Of a stretch of DNA of 64,000 bases, positions 1-8,019 are shown one piece after another. Both the position numbers and the translations under genes were made by a program. The notes under the pieces are model-generated. The model saw nothing but the letters and a program-made list of their open reading frames with translations. It was not told where the DNA came from and did not search any database. Origin of the DNA: Bryobacteraceae bacterium (GTDB lineage Bacteria; Acidobacteriota; Terriglobia; Bryobacterales; Bryobacteraceae); contig BPGE01000001.1 of NCBI GenBank assembly GCA_026002875.1, forward strand, positions 1,302,001 to 1,366,000. Reading direction: 5' to 3'. How positions within the stretch are numbered: position 1 is the stretch's first letter; the number at the start of each line of letters is the position of its first letter.

Positions 1-1
1 C

Positions 2-553
2 GGCGTGGCTGGCTTCGTGCTTCCCGGCATGCGCGTTGACGTGCTCATCACGGGCAATCCGCCGGGCAACCGCACGACGGTGACGAAGACGATCCTGCAG
101 AACATCCTCGTGCTGTCGGCTGGCAAAACGCTCCAGACGGACGCATCGGGCAAGCCCGTCGATGCGCCGAACGTGACCCTCCTGGTGACGCCCCAGCAGG
201 CCGAGCTGCTGACGTTGGCGGGAAACGAGGGCCGCATCCAGCTTGTGCTCCGCAACGGGGGCGACCAGAACATCGAGAAAACGGCGGGGCTGAGCCTGGC
301 GGCCATCTACGGCAGGTACGCTCGGATGCAGGCGCTGGCTGACGGAAGCGTGGCGGAAGACGAAGAAATCTTCGACGAAGTCAACCCCCGCCGCCGTTCC
401 GCCGCGCGGGCGCAGCCTGCCGCATTGCCTCCGCCTCCGCCGCCTCCGCCGGCCCCCGTGCCGGAGCAGATCATCACGATCCGCGGGGTGGAGAAGAAGG
501 TGGAGACGTTTCAGACGATGAAGTCCGCTCAGGACACAGGGAGGAACCCGTGA
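2..553 (+). CDS. cpaB: Flp pilus assembly protein CpaB/RcpC, 3' part (gene starts upstream of the window)
   Basis: The reading frame is open from the first bases of the window, so this is the C-terminal 183 residues of a longer protein. The visible part carries the RcpC/CpaB signature: a G-(F)-(V)-LPGMRVDV turn, a long beta-rich stretch, the NILVLSAG segment and a TLLVTPQQAELL segment. CpaB is a periplasmic protein thought to stabilise the outer-membrane secretin of Tad pili. The tail has a run of eight prolines followed by a short charged segment. Its stop codon overlaps the GTG start of the secretin gene by four bases, so the two are translationally coupled. The identity is strongly supported by the complete cpaC-E-F-tadB-C order that follows. 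Confidence 0.88.
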   Translation, partial: GVAGFVLPGMRVDVLITGNPPGNRTTVTKTILQNILVLSAGKTLQTDASGKPVDAPNVTLLVTPQQAELLTLAGNEGRIQLVLRNGGDQNIEKTAGLSLAAIYGRYARMQALADGSVAEDEEIFDEVNPRRRSAARAQPAALPPPPPPPPAPVPEQIITIRGVEKKVETFQTMKSAQDTGRNP

Positions 554-1986
554 ATCGCCAGTCTCTCTTCCATCGCGGAGCCAAAGCCCTGATCGCGGCT
601 TCCGCCATCATCATCTCCATGGCGCCGGCCTGGGCGCAGGGCGCGGCCGAGGAGATCCGCGTCACGCTGGGCCGCAGCGTGGTCATCGACTATCCCGAAG
701 ACGTCAGCCGCATTTCCACTTCGAATCCCGAAGTGGTCGACTACGTGCCCGTGTCGACCCGCGAGATCCTCCTGCATGCGCGCGGCGTAGGCTCGGCCAC
801 GCTGGTCGTCTGGGCCAAATCGGGGCAGAGGAATTTCTACAACGTCAACGTCGAAATGAACCTCGAGCCGCTGCGGAAACTGCTGCGCGAGACCTTCCCC
901 GGAGAGGACATCCAGGTCGCGGCGGCGCGCGACTCCATCTCGCTGAACGGAACCGTCTCCTCCCAGGCCGTCGCCGACCGGGCCGCGGCGTTGCTGCAGG
1001 GAGTGACGAAGAACGTCGTGAACAACCTCCGCGCGAAGCCCGCTCCGGCGGACAAGCAGGTTCTTCTGCGGGTGAAGTTCGCTGAGCTGAACCGGAGCCA
1101 GATCCAGCAGTTCGGCCTGAACCTGATTTCCACCGGCGCGGCCAACACGCCGGGGATCGTGACGACGTCGCAGTTCTCTCCGCCGAGGCCAACAAACATT
1201 GACGGAGTGATACCGGGCAGCCTGGCCGGAACCTCCACGAGCTTCAACCTGACCGATGCGCTGAACGTGTTCGCGTTCCGCCCCGATCTGAATCTCGCTG
1301 CGACCCTGAGGGCGCTTCAGCAGCAGGGGTTCCTGCAGATTCTGGCCGAGCCCAATCTGCTGACCAGCAACGGCAAGGAAGCCAGCTTCCTGGTCGGCGG
1401 CGAGTTTCCCGTGCCCGTGCTGCAGGGCGGCGCCAACGCGGGCGCAGTGACAGTGCAGTTCCGGGAGTTCGGCATCCGGCTGACCTTCACGCCGAATCTG
1501 ACCGAGAACGGAACTCTCAAGATGTATGTGAAGCCGGAGGTGTCGACGATCGATCTCGCCAACGCGGTCAGCCTGAGCGGCTTCACCATTCCCGCGCTGG
1601 CCACCCGCCGGGTGGAATCCAACATCGAGCTGGCGCCCGGCCAGAGCTTCGTCATCGGCGGACTCATCGATGACCGGACCACCGAGAACCTGAGCCGCAT
1701 TCCGGGGCTGTCCAGCATTCCTCTGCTGGGCGCGCTGTTCCGCAGCCGCAACGAGAATCGCAGCAAGTCGGAGCTGATCGTGCTGGTCACGCCGGAGATC
1801 GTCGAGCCGATGTCCGCTTCCGATCCGAAGCTGCAGCCGAACATGCCGCTGGGAGTCATGCCGCCGGCCATGCTGCCCCAGGGCATGCCTGGTTCGTCCA
1901 ATGCGGGATCCGGAGCGGCCGGGCCGAAACCGCAGCCCGTGGAACGCCGGAGCGATCTGACGAAGCCATCGGGCCGGCTGCGCTGA
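550..1986 (+). CDS. cpaC: Tad/Flp pilus outer-membrane secretin CpaC (RcpA)
   Basis: This 478-residue protein starts with a signal peptide (basic residues, hydrophobic core ending near AWAQG). A pilus N-terminal domain with a short hydrophobic strand pattern follows, then a BON-like stretch around residues 115-160. The secretin domain fills the second half; the VPVLQGG and FTPNL segments and the SELIVLVTPEIV segment near residue 410 are typical of RcpA/CpaC. It would form the outer-membrane pore for the pilus fibre. It begins on a GTG overlapping the cpaB stop. The C-terminal 60 residues are Pro/Gly/Ala-rich with no recognisable domain. Family assignment is firm; a T2SS secretin is unlikely given the neighbours. 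Confidence 0.93.
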   Translation: MNRQSLFHRGAKALIAASAIIISMAPAWAQGAAEEIRVTLGRSVVIDYPEDVSRISTSNPEVVDYVPVSTREILLHARGVGSATLVVWAKSGQRNFYNVNVEMNLEPLRKLLRETFPGEDIQVAAARDSISLNGTVSSQAVADRAAALLQGVTKNVVNNLRAKPAPADKQVLLRVKFAELNRSQIQQFGLNLISTGAANTPGIVTTSQFSPPRPTNIDGVIPGSLAGTSTSFNLTDALNVFAFRPDLNLAATLRALQQQGFLQILAEPNLLTSNGKEASFLVGGEFPVPVLQGGANAGAVTVQFREFGIRLTFTPNLTENGTLKMYVKPEVSTIDLANAVSLSGFTIPALATRRVESNIELAPGQSFVIGGLIDDRTTENLSRIPGLSSIPLLGALFRSRNENRSKSELIVLVTPEIVEPMSASDPKLQPNMPLGVMPPAMLPQGMPGSSNAGSGAAGPKPQPVERRSDLTKPSGRLR

Positions 1987-2025
1987 TGGGCCGGGCGGTT
2001 TTCCCGACAGACCGGAGGATTTCTC

Positions 2026-3234
2026 ATGCACGGCAGCGCAGGCGCCCGTGAAAGGGCTCTGACTGCGGTTCTGGTGGCTCCGGACCGGAACCTGGCGGAG
2101 AAGTTCCGGAGCGCGGCTGCCGAGCCGAAAGTCTTCGAGATCCTGTCCGAGATCAAGGAGTACCCGTCCGCCGTGACGCTGGAGATGCGCCTGCGGCAGA
2201 TCCAGCCGGACGTTCTCCTGATCGATCTGGCCACGGACTTCGATTCGGCGGCCGCGTTGATCCGGGCCGCGGCGGCCGTTCAGCCCCCAATCCAGGCGGT
2301 CGGCCTGCACTACAGGCCCGACCCCGAGGCGGTCATCCGCGGCTTCCGCGCCGGGGCTTCGGAATTCCTCGCGGCCCCCTTCGACGCCAGCGCGCAGCGG
2401 GAGGCGGCAGCGCGGATCCGCCGTCTGAAGGCGCCGGAAACCGGTCCTCAGGAGGAAGCGGGCACGCTGGTCGCCTTCGCGCCTGCCAAGCCAGGCTCGG
2501 GGGCTTCCACCCTGAGCACGCAGGCCGCCTTCGCCCTGAAGCGGCTGACAGGGCGGCGCGTCCTGCTGGTCGACCTGGATGTGCTGGGAGGCTCGATCGC
2601 GTTCCAGCTCAAGCTGCGCCCGACCTACTCGGTGCTCGACGCGATTGAGCGCTCCTCGCGGCTCGATCCGGGCACGTGGTCGGCCCTGGTGGCGCCGGCG
2701 GGCGGCATCGACGTGCTCGCCGCGCCGGACTCGCCCCTCGCCGAGGAGATCGACGCATCGGGCCTGCACGACGTGCTCGAGTACAGCCGGATGATGTACG
2801 ACTGGGTGGTCATCGACACGCCCTCGGTCTTCCATCCGCACAGTCTCCTGGCGCTGTCCGAGGCGGACACGGCGCTGCTCGTGTCGACGGCCGATCTGGT
2901 CAGCCTCCATATGGCCCGGCGCGCCGTGGGGCTGCTGACGCAGCTGGGCTACGGCCGGGACCGCTTCCAGATGGTCGTGAACCGCCTCGAGCGCGGAGCC
3001 GGGCTGTCGGTCTCCGACATGGAGAAGATTTTCGGCTGTTCCGTGCTGGCCACGCTCCCGGAAGATCCGCAGCCAGTGCACCGGACAGTGACGCGGGTCG
3101 AGCCGCTGGGCGCCGATTGCGAGCTGGGGAAGGCGCTGGAGCAGATGTTGAAGAAAGTGCAAGGGATGGCGGCTTCCGCAGGCCGCCCGAAGGCGGCTGG
3201 AACCGAAGGCCGGCCCGTGGCGGCGGAATTGTGA
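2026..3234 (+). CDS. cpaE: Tad pilus localisation ATPase CpaE/TadZ with atypical Walker A
   Basis: The 402-residue protein has an N-terminal receiver-like fold (about residues 10-130, with the acidic LLIDLATD strand). A MinD/ParA-type domain follows from about residue 145. The P-loop reads KPGSGAST, so the invariant second lysine of GxGK(S/T) is replaced by alanine; TadZ proteins are known to tolerate such changes. A Walker B-like VVIDTPS and the LLVDLDVLGG switch segment are present. TadZ is thought to position the secretion machinery at the pole or membrane. The start follows a good ribosome-binding site (CGGAGGA). It sits 39 nt downstream of cpaC in the same operon. Confidence 0.88.
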   Translation: MHGSAGARERALTAVLVAPDRNLAEKFRSAAAEPKVFEILSEIKEYPSAVTLEMRLRQIQPDVLLIDLATDFDSAAALIRAAAAVQPPIQAVGLHYRPDPEAVIRGFRAGASEFLAAPFDASAQREAAARIRRLKAPETGPQEEAGTLVAFAPAKPGSGASTLSTQAAFALKRLTGRRVLLVDLDVLGGSIAFQLKLRPTYSVLDAIERSSRLDPGTWSALVAPAGGIDVLAAPDSPLAEEIDASGLHDVLEYSRMMYDWVVIDTPSVFHPHSLLALSEADTALLVSTADLVSLHMARRAVGLLTQLGYGRDRFQMVVNRLERGAGLSVSDMEKIFGCSVLATLPEDPQPVHRTVTRVEPLGADCELGKALEQMLKKVQGMAASAGRPKAAGTEGRPVAAEL

Positions 3235-3279
3235 TCGAAAAGCCTGAAGTTTTGGCCCGGGCCGTCCGATCAATAGGCA

Positions 3280-3307
3280 GCGGGCGATTCGCCGCCCGCG
3301 CGGTTTT
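3280..3307 (+). terminator. GC-rich hairpin with short T tract between cpaE and cpaF
   Basis: A perfect 7-bp inverted repeat (GCGGGCG/CGCCCGC, loop ATTCGC) lies in the 92-nt gap between cpaE and cpaF. It is followed after four bases by TTTT. The T tract is short and displaced, so this could be a weak attenuator that lowers expression of the inner-membrane genes relative to the secretin, or simply a protective mRNA hairpin. Confidence 0.4.
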
Positions 3308-3326
3308 GACTCAGGAGTGAGGCTCG

Positions 3327-4688
3327 ATGATTCCGAACCTGGAGCAGAAACCGGTTCCGCAAATGAGTTGGGAACAGCGCCTTCTGAAGAGCGCTGGCCG
3401 CCCGAAGACCGCGCTGAAACCGGAATATCAGGAGCTGAAGTTTACTCTCCACCGCAAGCTGCTCGACAAGATCAACCTGGAAGCCCTGGCGACGATTGAC
3501 AATCAGCGCGTCCGCTCGGAGGTCCGCCAGGCGCTGATCTCCCTGATCGACGGCGAGCCGACGCTTCTCAGCGCGCTGGAGAAGCAGCAGATCTGCGACG
3601 AGGTCCTCGACGAAGTCTTCGGCCTGGGGCCGCTCGAGCCGCTGCTGCAGGATCCGACCATCTCCGACATCCTTGTCAACGGCAGCAAGCAGGTCTATGT
3701 CGAGCGCAAGGGCGTGCTGGAGCTGACGAGCGTGACTTTCCGCGACGACGCCCACCTGCTGCGGATCATCGACAAGATCGTCAGCCAGGTGGGCCGCCGC
3801 GTCGACGAATCCAACCCGATGGTGGACGCCCGTCTGCTGGACGGCAGCCGCGTGAACGCCATCATCCCGCCGCTGGCGCTGGACGGACCGGTGATGTCGA
3901 TCCGCCGCTTCACCCAGGACAAGCTGATGCCGGCCGACCTGGTCGAACGCAAGGCGATGACCCGGGGGATGATGGAGCTGCTCGAGGCGGCCGTCAAGGC
4001 GCGGCTGAACATCATCATCATCGGCGGCACCGGCGCCGGCAAGACCACGCTGCTCAACGCGCTCTCGTTCTTCATCAACCCGAAGGAACGCATCGTCACC
4101 ATCGAAGACGCCGCCGAACTCCAGCTCAAGCAGCCCCACGTCGTGAGGCTGGAGACCCGTCCGCCGAACCTGGAGGGCCACGGAGCGGTGCGGCAGCGGG
4201 AGCTGCTGATCAACAGCCTCCGTATGCGCCCGGACCGCATCGTGGTGGGCGAGGTCCGCGGCCCGGAGGCGCTCGACATGCTCCAGGCGATGAACACCGG
4301 CCACGACGGATCTCTGACGACGATCCACGCCAACTCGCCGCGCGACGGCATCAGCCGCCTCGAAGTGATGGTTTCCATGGCCAACGCCAGCATGCAGCTG
4401 ATCTCGATCCGCCAGCAGATCGCCAGCGCCGTGCACCTGCTGGTGCAGGCGGCGCGCTTCAGCGACGGCTCCCGCCGCGTGACCAACATCACCGAAGTGA
4501 CGGGCATGGAAGGCGAGATCGTCACGCTGCAGGACATCTTCGTGTTCGAGAAACGCGGCCTCTCGCCGGAGGGAAGGGTGCTCGGGCGGTTCGCGGCCAC
4601 GGGCATCCGGCCGAAGTTCTACGAGAAGCTTCTGGCGGCGGGCATCCGCCTGCGGCCGGACATCTTCGACGAAGTCGAGGAGGTCTGA
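3327..4688 (+). CDS. cpaF: Tad pilus assembly ATPase CpaF (TadA)
   Basis: This 453-residue type II/IV secretion ATPase powers Tad pilus assembly at the inner membrane. The N-terminal domain (to about residue 210) contains the LGPLEPLL and DILVNG segments usual for CpaF. The Walker A motif is GGTGAGKTT at about residues 233-241, followed by an Asp/Glu box (IEDAAEL), Walker B (RIVVGEVRG) and a His box ([11 protein letters not shown]). Length and motif order match the family closely. A ribosome-binding site (CAGGAG) precedes the ATG, which is preferred over an out-of-frame upstream start. The tadB gene follows after one base. Confidence 0.95.
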   Translation: MIPNLEQKPVPQMSWEQRLLKSAGRPKTALKPEYQELKFTLHRKLLDKINLEALATIDNQRVRSEVRQALISLIDGEPTLLSALEKQQICDEVLDEVFGLGPLEPLLQDPTISDILVNGSKQVYVERKGVLELTSVTFRDDAHLLRIIDKIVSQVGRRVDESNPMVDARLLDGSRVNAIIPPLALDGPVMSIRRFTQDKLMPADLVERKAMTRGMMELLEAAVKARLNIIIIGGTGAGKTTLLNALSFFINPKERIVTIEDAAELQLKQPHVVRLETRPPNLEGHGAVRQRELLINSLRMRPDRIVVGEVRGPEALDMLQAMNTGHDGSLTTIHANSPRDGISRLEVMVSMANASMQLISIRQQIASAVHLLVQAARFSDGSRRVTNITEVTGMEGEIVTLQDIFVFEKRGLSPEGRVLGRFAATGIRPKFYEKLLAAGIRLRPDIFDEVEEV

Positions 4689-4689
4689 G

Positions 4690-5673
4690 ATGACCGGATT
4701 TCTTCTCATGGTTCTCGTCATCTGGGGCGGAATCCTCGGCCTCTGGATGCTGGTCGGGCGGCGGGCGCAGACCGCCGGTGCGGAGAAGATCACAACCCGC
4801 GTGCTGGGACTGCCCGAAAAGAAAAAGAAGAAGTCCGGCGGCAAGTCGGGCAGCACCCCTCTGATCGCCGTTGACGATCAGACGACCGGCCGGATGGTGC
4901 TGCGAATCATCCGGCGGTTCGAGCTCCATGACCGTCTGCAGAAGCTGATCGAGCAGGCGGGGCTGCGATGGAAGGTGGCGCGGCTTGTGCACTCCTGCCT
5001 CGGCCTGTTCCTGATGGGGTTCTGGCTGTCCTGGGGCCTGTTGCCCTCGCATTACCGGGCGGCGGCTTTTCTCGTCGGCCTGGCGGCCGGCTGCCTTCCG
5101 CTTCTTTACGTGGCCTCGAAGCGCAGGGCGCGGCTGCGCAAGTTCGAGGAGCAGTTTCCGGACAGCCTGGAGTTCATGGCCCGTTCGATGAGAGCCGGCC
5201 ACGCCTTCTCGGTCTCGCTCGAGATGCTGCACCGCGAATTCCAGGAACCGCTGGCCGGGGAGTTCCGCCGCGTTTTCGAGGAGCACAACCTGGGCATGCC
5301 TCTAGACGTGGCCCTGCAGAAGCTGGGCCAGAGGGTGCCGTCGCTGGACGTGCATTTCTTCGTCTCCGCGGTGCTGCTGCAGAAGCGCACCGGCGGCAAC
5401 CTGGCCGAGATTCTGGACAAGCTGGCTTACGTGATCCGGGAACGCTTCAAGCTGCGCGGCAAGATCCGTGCGATCAGCGCCCACGGCCGCATGACGGGCG
5501 CGGCGCTGTCGCTGATCCCCATCGGCGTCGCCGCGATGATGTTCGTCGTCAACCCGGACTACGTCACCTTTTTCGTCCGCGAGGAAGTGGGCAACCTGAT
5601 GATGCTGGGCGCCATCGTGCTGCAGCTGATCGGCTACGCGATCATCCGCAAGATCGTCAACATCGAGATTTGA
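4690..5673 (+). CDS. tadB: Tad pilus inner-membrane platform protein TadB
   Basis: A 327-residue type II secretion F-domain protein. It begins with a transmembrane helix (residues 3-22), then a lysine-rich cytoplasmic loop (EKKKKKSGGK). Two helices lie around residues 95-135, and a central cytoplasmic GspF domain has the FPDSLEFMARSMRAGHAF motif. Two more C-terminal helices complete the typical TadB topology. It forms the platform with TadC on which CpaF acts. The start codon follows the cpaF stop directly, with the ribosome-binding site (GAGGAGG) inside cpaF. Confidence 0.93.
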   Translation: MTGFLLMVLVIWGGILGLWMLVGRRAQTAGAEKITTRVLGLPEKKKKKSGGKSGSTPLIAVDDQTTGRMVLRIIRRFELHDRLQKLIEQAGLRWKVARLVHSCLGLFLMGFWLSWGLLPSHYRAAAFLVGLAAGCLPLLYVASKRRARLRKFEEQFPDSLEFMARSMRAGHAFSVSLEMLHREFQEPLAGEFRRVFEEHNLGMPLDVALQKLGQRVPSLDVHFFVSAVLLQKRTGGNLAEILDKLAYVIRERFKLRGKIRAISAHGRMTGAALSLIPIGVAAMMFVVNPDYVTFFVREEVGNLMMLGAIVLQLIGYAIIRKIVNIEI

Positions 5674-5692
5674 GCCGAAGGAGGGCCGGGCA

Positions 5693-6613
5693 GTGCTTTC
5701 GTTGCTACTGACAGTCATGGTCTTCATCACAGTGGCCCTTGGCGTGGCGCTTGTGGGGATGCGGCTGTGGGTGCGGCCGCAGGAATACATCGAGCGCGTG
5801 ACCGGCGTGGTGGCCGAGCCCGAGGAGACGCCTGTTCACCCCAGCCTGGTGTTCCGCGACCTGCTGAACCGGCTCGGGTCGCTCGTGCCTGCGTCGCCGA
5901 AGGACATGACCGTCATGCAGCGGCGTCTGGTGCGGGCCGGCCTGCGGGGTCCGAATGCGCTGAAGCTGCTCTACGGCGCCAAGCTGGTTCTCGGCGTCGG
6001 CCTGCCGCTTGTGATGACCATTCTGGTCTGGGGTTCCGCTTCGGAGATTTTCAACAAGCTGGCCGCCGTCGCGGCCGCTGCGGGAGTCGGCTTCTTCGGG
6101 CCGAACGAGTACGTGAACTGGATGAGCCGGCGGCGTCAGCGGGAGATCCGCCGCGGCCTTCCCAACGCGCTCGACCTGCTGGTGGTCTGCGTGGAGAGCG
6201 GACTGGGCCTCGACCAGGCGATCGTCCAGGTGGCCAAGGAGCTGGAGCACGCCCATCCCGAGATCAGCGAAGAGTTCGCCATGGTGAACATCGAGCTGAA
6301 GGCTGGCAAGCGGAGGGCCGAAGCCCTGCGCAACCTGGCCGAGCGCACGGCGGTGGATGATCTGAAGAAGCTGGTGGCGGTGCTCATCCAGGCCGACCGC
6401 TTTGGTACGGGCGTGGCCCAGAGCCTGCGCGCGCATGCGGATTTCATGCGCGTCCAGGCGCGCCAGGTGGCGGAAGAAAAAGCCGCCAAGCTCGGCGTCA
6501 AACTCGTGTTTCCGATTTTTTTCTGTATCCTGCCGTCCCTTTTCGTGGTGACGGTTGGACCAGTGGCAGTCAAGATCGTCAGGGAGCTGATCCCCATGAT
6601 GAGAGGCATCTGA
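5693..6613 (+). CDS. tadC: Tad pilus inner-membrane platform protein TadC
   Basis: A 306-residue F-domain protein, the paralogue of TadB. It has an N-terminal helix, a soluble loop, and paired helices near residues 95-130. The core motif LPNALDLLVVCVESGLGLDQA is typical of TadC, and the C-terminal helices contain FPIFFCILPSLFVVTVGP. It starts with GTG behind a strong AAGGAGGG ribosome-binding site. It lies 19 nt after tadB and forms the last large gene of the visible operon. The Flp pilin gene and any pseudopilins were not found in the window and are presumably upstream of position 1. Confidence 0.93.
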   Translation: MLSLLLTVMVFITVALGVALVGMRLWVRPQEYIERVTGVVAEPEETPVHPSLVFRDLLNRLGSLVPASPKDMTVMQRRLVRAGLRGPNALKLLYGAKLVLGVGLPLVMTILVWGSASEIFNKLAAVAAAAGVGFFGPNEYVNWMSRRRQREIRRGLPNALDLLVVCVESGLGLDQAIVQVAKELEHAHPEISEEFAMVNIELKAGKRRAEALRNLAERTAVDDLKKLVAVLIQADRFGTGVAQSLRAHADFMRVQARQVAEEKAAKLGVKLVFPIFFCILPSLFVVTVGPVAVKIVRELIPMMRGI

Positions 6614-6685
6614 GGCGGCGACGCGGAGCCGGCTCGGAGCCAGCAAGCAAGAATCCGCGGCTTTTCAGGGAAAGGAGAACACTTC

Positions 6686-6787
6686 ATGGATAGCAACTCG
6701 ATCGTCCGTATCGTCTGCGCCGTTCTGGCGGTGGTTCTGCTGGCCGCAATCATCATGCGCCGCAGGAGCCGCAACGCGGAAGAGTGA
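6686..6787 (+). CDS. Small single-pass membrane protein (33 aa) at the end of the Tad operon
   Basis: An ATG behind an excellent ribosome-binding site (GGAAAGGAG, 8 nt spacing) opens a 33-codon frame. It encodes six polar residues, one hydrophobic helix (about residues 6-24, I-V-R-I-V-C-A-V-L-A-V-V-L-L-A-A-I-I-M), then a strongly basic RRRSR stretch and an acidic end. Topology by the positive-inside rule would put the C-terminus in the cytoplasm. It lacks the Flp pilin processing site and EYALI-like helix, so it is not a recognisable pilin. Its place 72 nt after tadC suggests a small accessory subunit of the pilus machine, but no family is recognised. Confidence 0.6.
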   Translation: MDSNSIVRIVCAVLAVVLLAAIIMRRRSRNAEE

Positions 6788-7514
6788 AGGGCAGGCGCCA
6801 ACGCGCGGAGTTCCGGGGCGGGGAAGGCTCTGAAGAGCCTTTCCTGCCCTCCGACTCGCGGCGGTTTCTCCGGCGGCGCCGCCGGCATCCCGGCAAGCGC
6901 TGGTGCGGCAGGCTGTTCCCGCTCCCGTCCGCCTGCCGTGAACCGCATCGCACAGCACCGGTCTTCCTCCGGCCCGCATGCCTGCCGGGAACAGCCGCAT
7001 GAGCCGGTTCTCCACTCCCGGCAGAATACGGCGAGCCACGCACGGAGAGACTGGACTGCAGCCTGGCAATCCGTCCTTCGGCGAGGGGCATGCGGGAGGC
7101 ACTGACTCCGGCCCGTGGGCGCGGCCTTCATGCGCGGCTCTCAAACGGCTAAAAGGCGCGGGGATTCTCATGGACGCTGATGTCCCGCCAGGTCATCGCG
7201 GCTTCCCCGAAAACCACTCTTCCACCGGGGAAGACCCGGTGACCGCCCGCTCATACGCGGTCCAACACGGGTTTCCGATGGGCAGGAGGGAAACACTGTG
7301 AACCTCCTGATCGAAAACCCGGCAGCCCGCTCCGGTGCGGATCTGAATCCGCGCCGTCTTTCCTCCAGGCGAATGTGCAGCCGGGGCGTCGTGGCTCCGC
7401 CAAAAGACCTGCCCTGCCGACAGCGACAACCTTCCGCCATCCCCTCATCGCCTGCCTCCCGCCGGCCAGCTTATGATGGTAGGGCAGTCCGAGGCCGGTC
7501 GGCGATTCCAGCGT
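6788..7514. other. Non-coding gap after the Tad operon
   Basis: About 730 nt without a convincing gene. A palindrome at 6821-6844 (AAGGCTCT-GA-AGAGCCTT core) could end the Tad transcript, but no U-run follows. A frame beginning at GTG 7298 has a good ribosome-binding site (CAGGAGGG). However, its product is an Arg/Pro/Ser mixture with the look of random GC-rich sequence, so it is not called. The stretch 7250-7300 resembles a structured leader but matches no riboswitch I can recognise. Confidence 0.4.
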
Positions 7515-7826
7515 ATGAGTAATATCGGCTTCCTGTTCACTGTCGGTCTCTTCGGCGGCTCCCTGTGGCTCGCTCTCACGCGGTTTCGTTTGCGCCTCGA
7601 CAACAACTGGCCTCTGGTGTACTATTTCGCCGCCGTCGTCTACATTAACCTGTATCCCCTGACCGTGAATCCGTACGTCGTGTACGTGGCGGTCATCTGC
7701 GCTCTCCTGCTGCGGTTCGAGTTCATGAGCGACCGGCTCATCGCCATGGTCCGGATCATCGAGATCATCGCTCTGGCTCACGTTGGCTGGACCCTTTTGC
7801 ACGTCCTGATGCGCGAACTGCGCTAG
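7515..7826 (+). CDS. Small multi-pass membrane protein of unknown function
   Basis: The protein read from ATG 7515 has 103 residues and about four hydrophobic segments: residues 3-20, 34-53, 55-69 and 78-95. Short basic loops (RFRLR, MSDR) separate them. An in-frame ATG 42 nt upstream would add a polar, poorly conserved-looking extension and is less likely. Hydrophobic periodicity and codon choice look coding, unlike the flanking sequence. It stands alone, between the Tad operon and the DUF1553 gene. I do not recognise the family. Confidence 0.6.
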   Translation: MSNIGFLFTVGLFGGSLWLALTRFRLRLDNNWPLVYYFAAVVYINLYPLTVNPYVVYVAVICALLLRFEFMSDRLIAMVRIIEIIALAHVGWTLLHVLMRELR

Positions 7827-8003
7827 CTGCTCTCAGTCCATCTGTTCTCGCATCGCCGGCAAATGGCTCCTGAGCGGCTCCCGATTTGTGGAGCCGGCAT
7901 CATCGCCACCACAAAGACGGTCCGGGAGCCGTCCGGCCCATTTCTGGTCCAGGCAAACGGGACGAGCCCGTTTCCCAGGCCTCTGCTCCGGCAGGACCTG
8001 CGA
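7827..8003. other. Intergenic stretch with two hairpins
   Basis: Two inverted repeats are visible: GGCTCC/GGAGCC at 7876-7895 (8-nt loop) and AAACGGG/CCCGTTT at 7955-7973 (5-nt loop). Neither is followed by a U-run on the plus strand. They may end transcripts of the small membrane protein gene or be structured RNA ahead of the DUF1553 gene. Confidence 0.35.
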
Positions 8004-8009
8004 TAGAAT
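8004..8009 (+). promoter_or_regulatory. -10-like hexamer TAGAAT before the DUF1553 gene
   Basis: TAGAAT matches the sigma-70 -10 consensus at five of six positions. It ends 10 nt before the ATG at 8020, so transcription would start within a few bases of the start codon. No clear -35 box is seen. The same layout recurs at several other genes here. Confidence 0.45.
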
Positions 8010-8019
8010 AGGGCCACTT

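Noticed and set aside
529-3273. A 914-codon open frame on the minus strand opposite cpaC and cpaE
   Set aside because: Its product is a Gln/His/Arg-rich mixture with no domain, the usual mirror of a GC-rich gene in a fixed frame. The plus strand has a complete, recognisable Tad operon.
7250-7300. A riboswitch-like element (GGGTTTCCGATGG resembles the 3' end of the c-di-GMP-I GEMM motif)
   Set aside because: The conserved GCAAAGCC-type core and the paired P1a helix are not present upstream, and no regulated gene follows.
7888-8019. A 44-codon N-terminal extension of the DUF1553 protein
   Set aside because: It would bury the signal peptide, lacks a ribosome-binding site and contains a 7-bp hairpin and the -10-like box.
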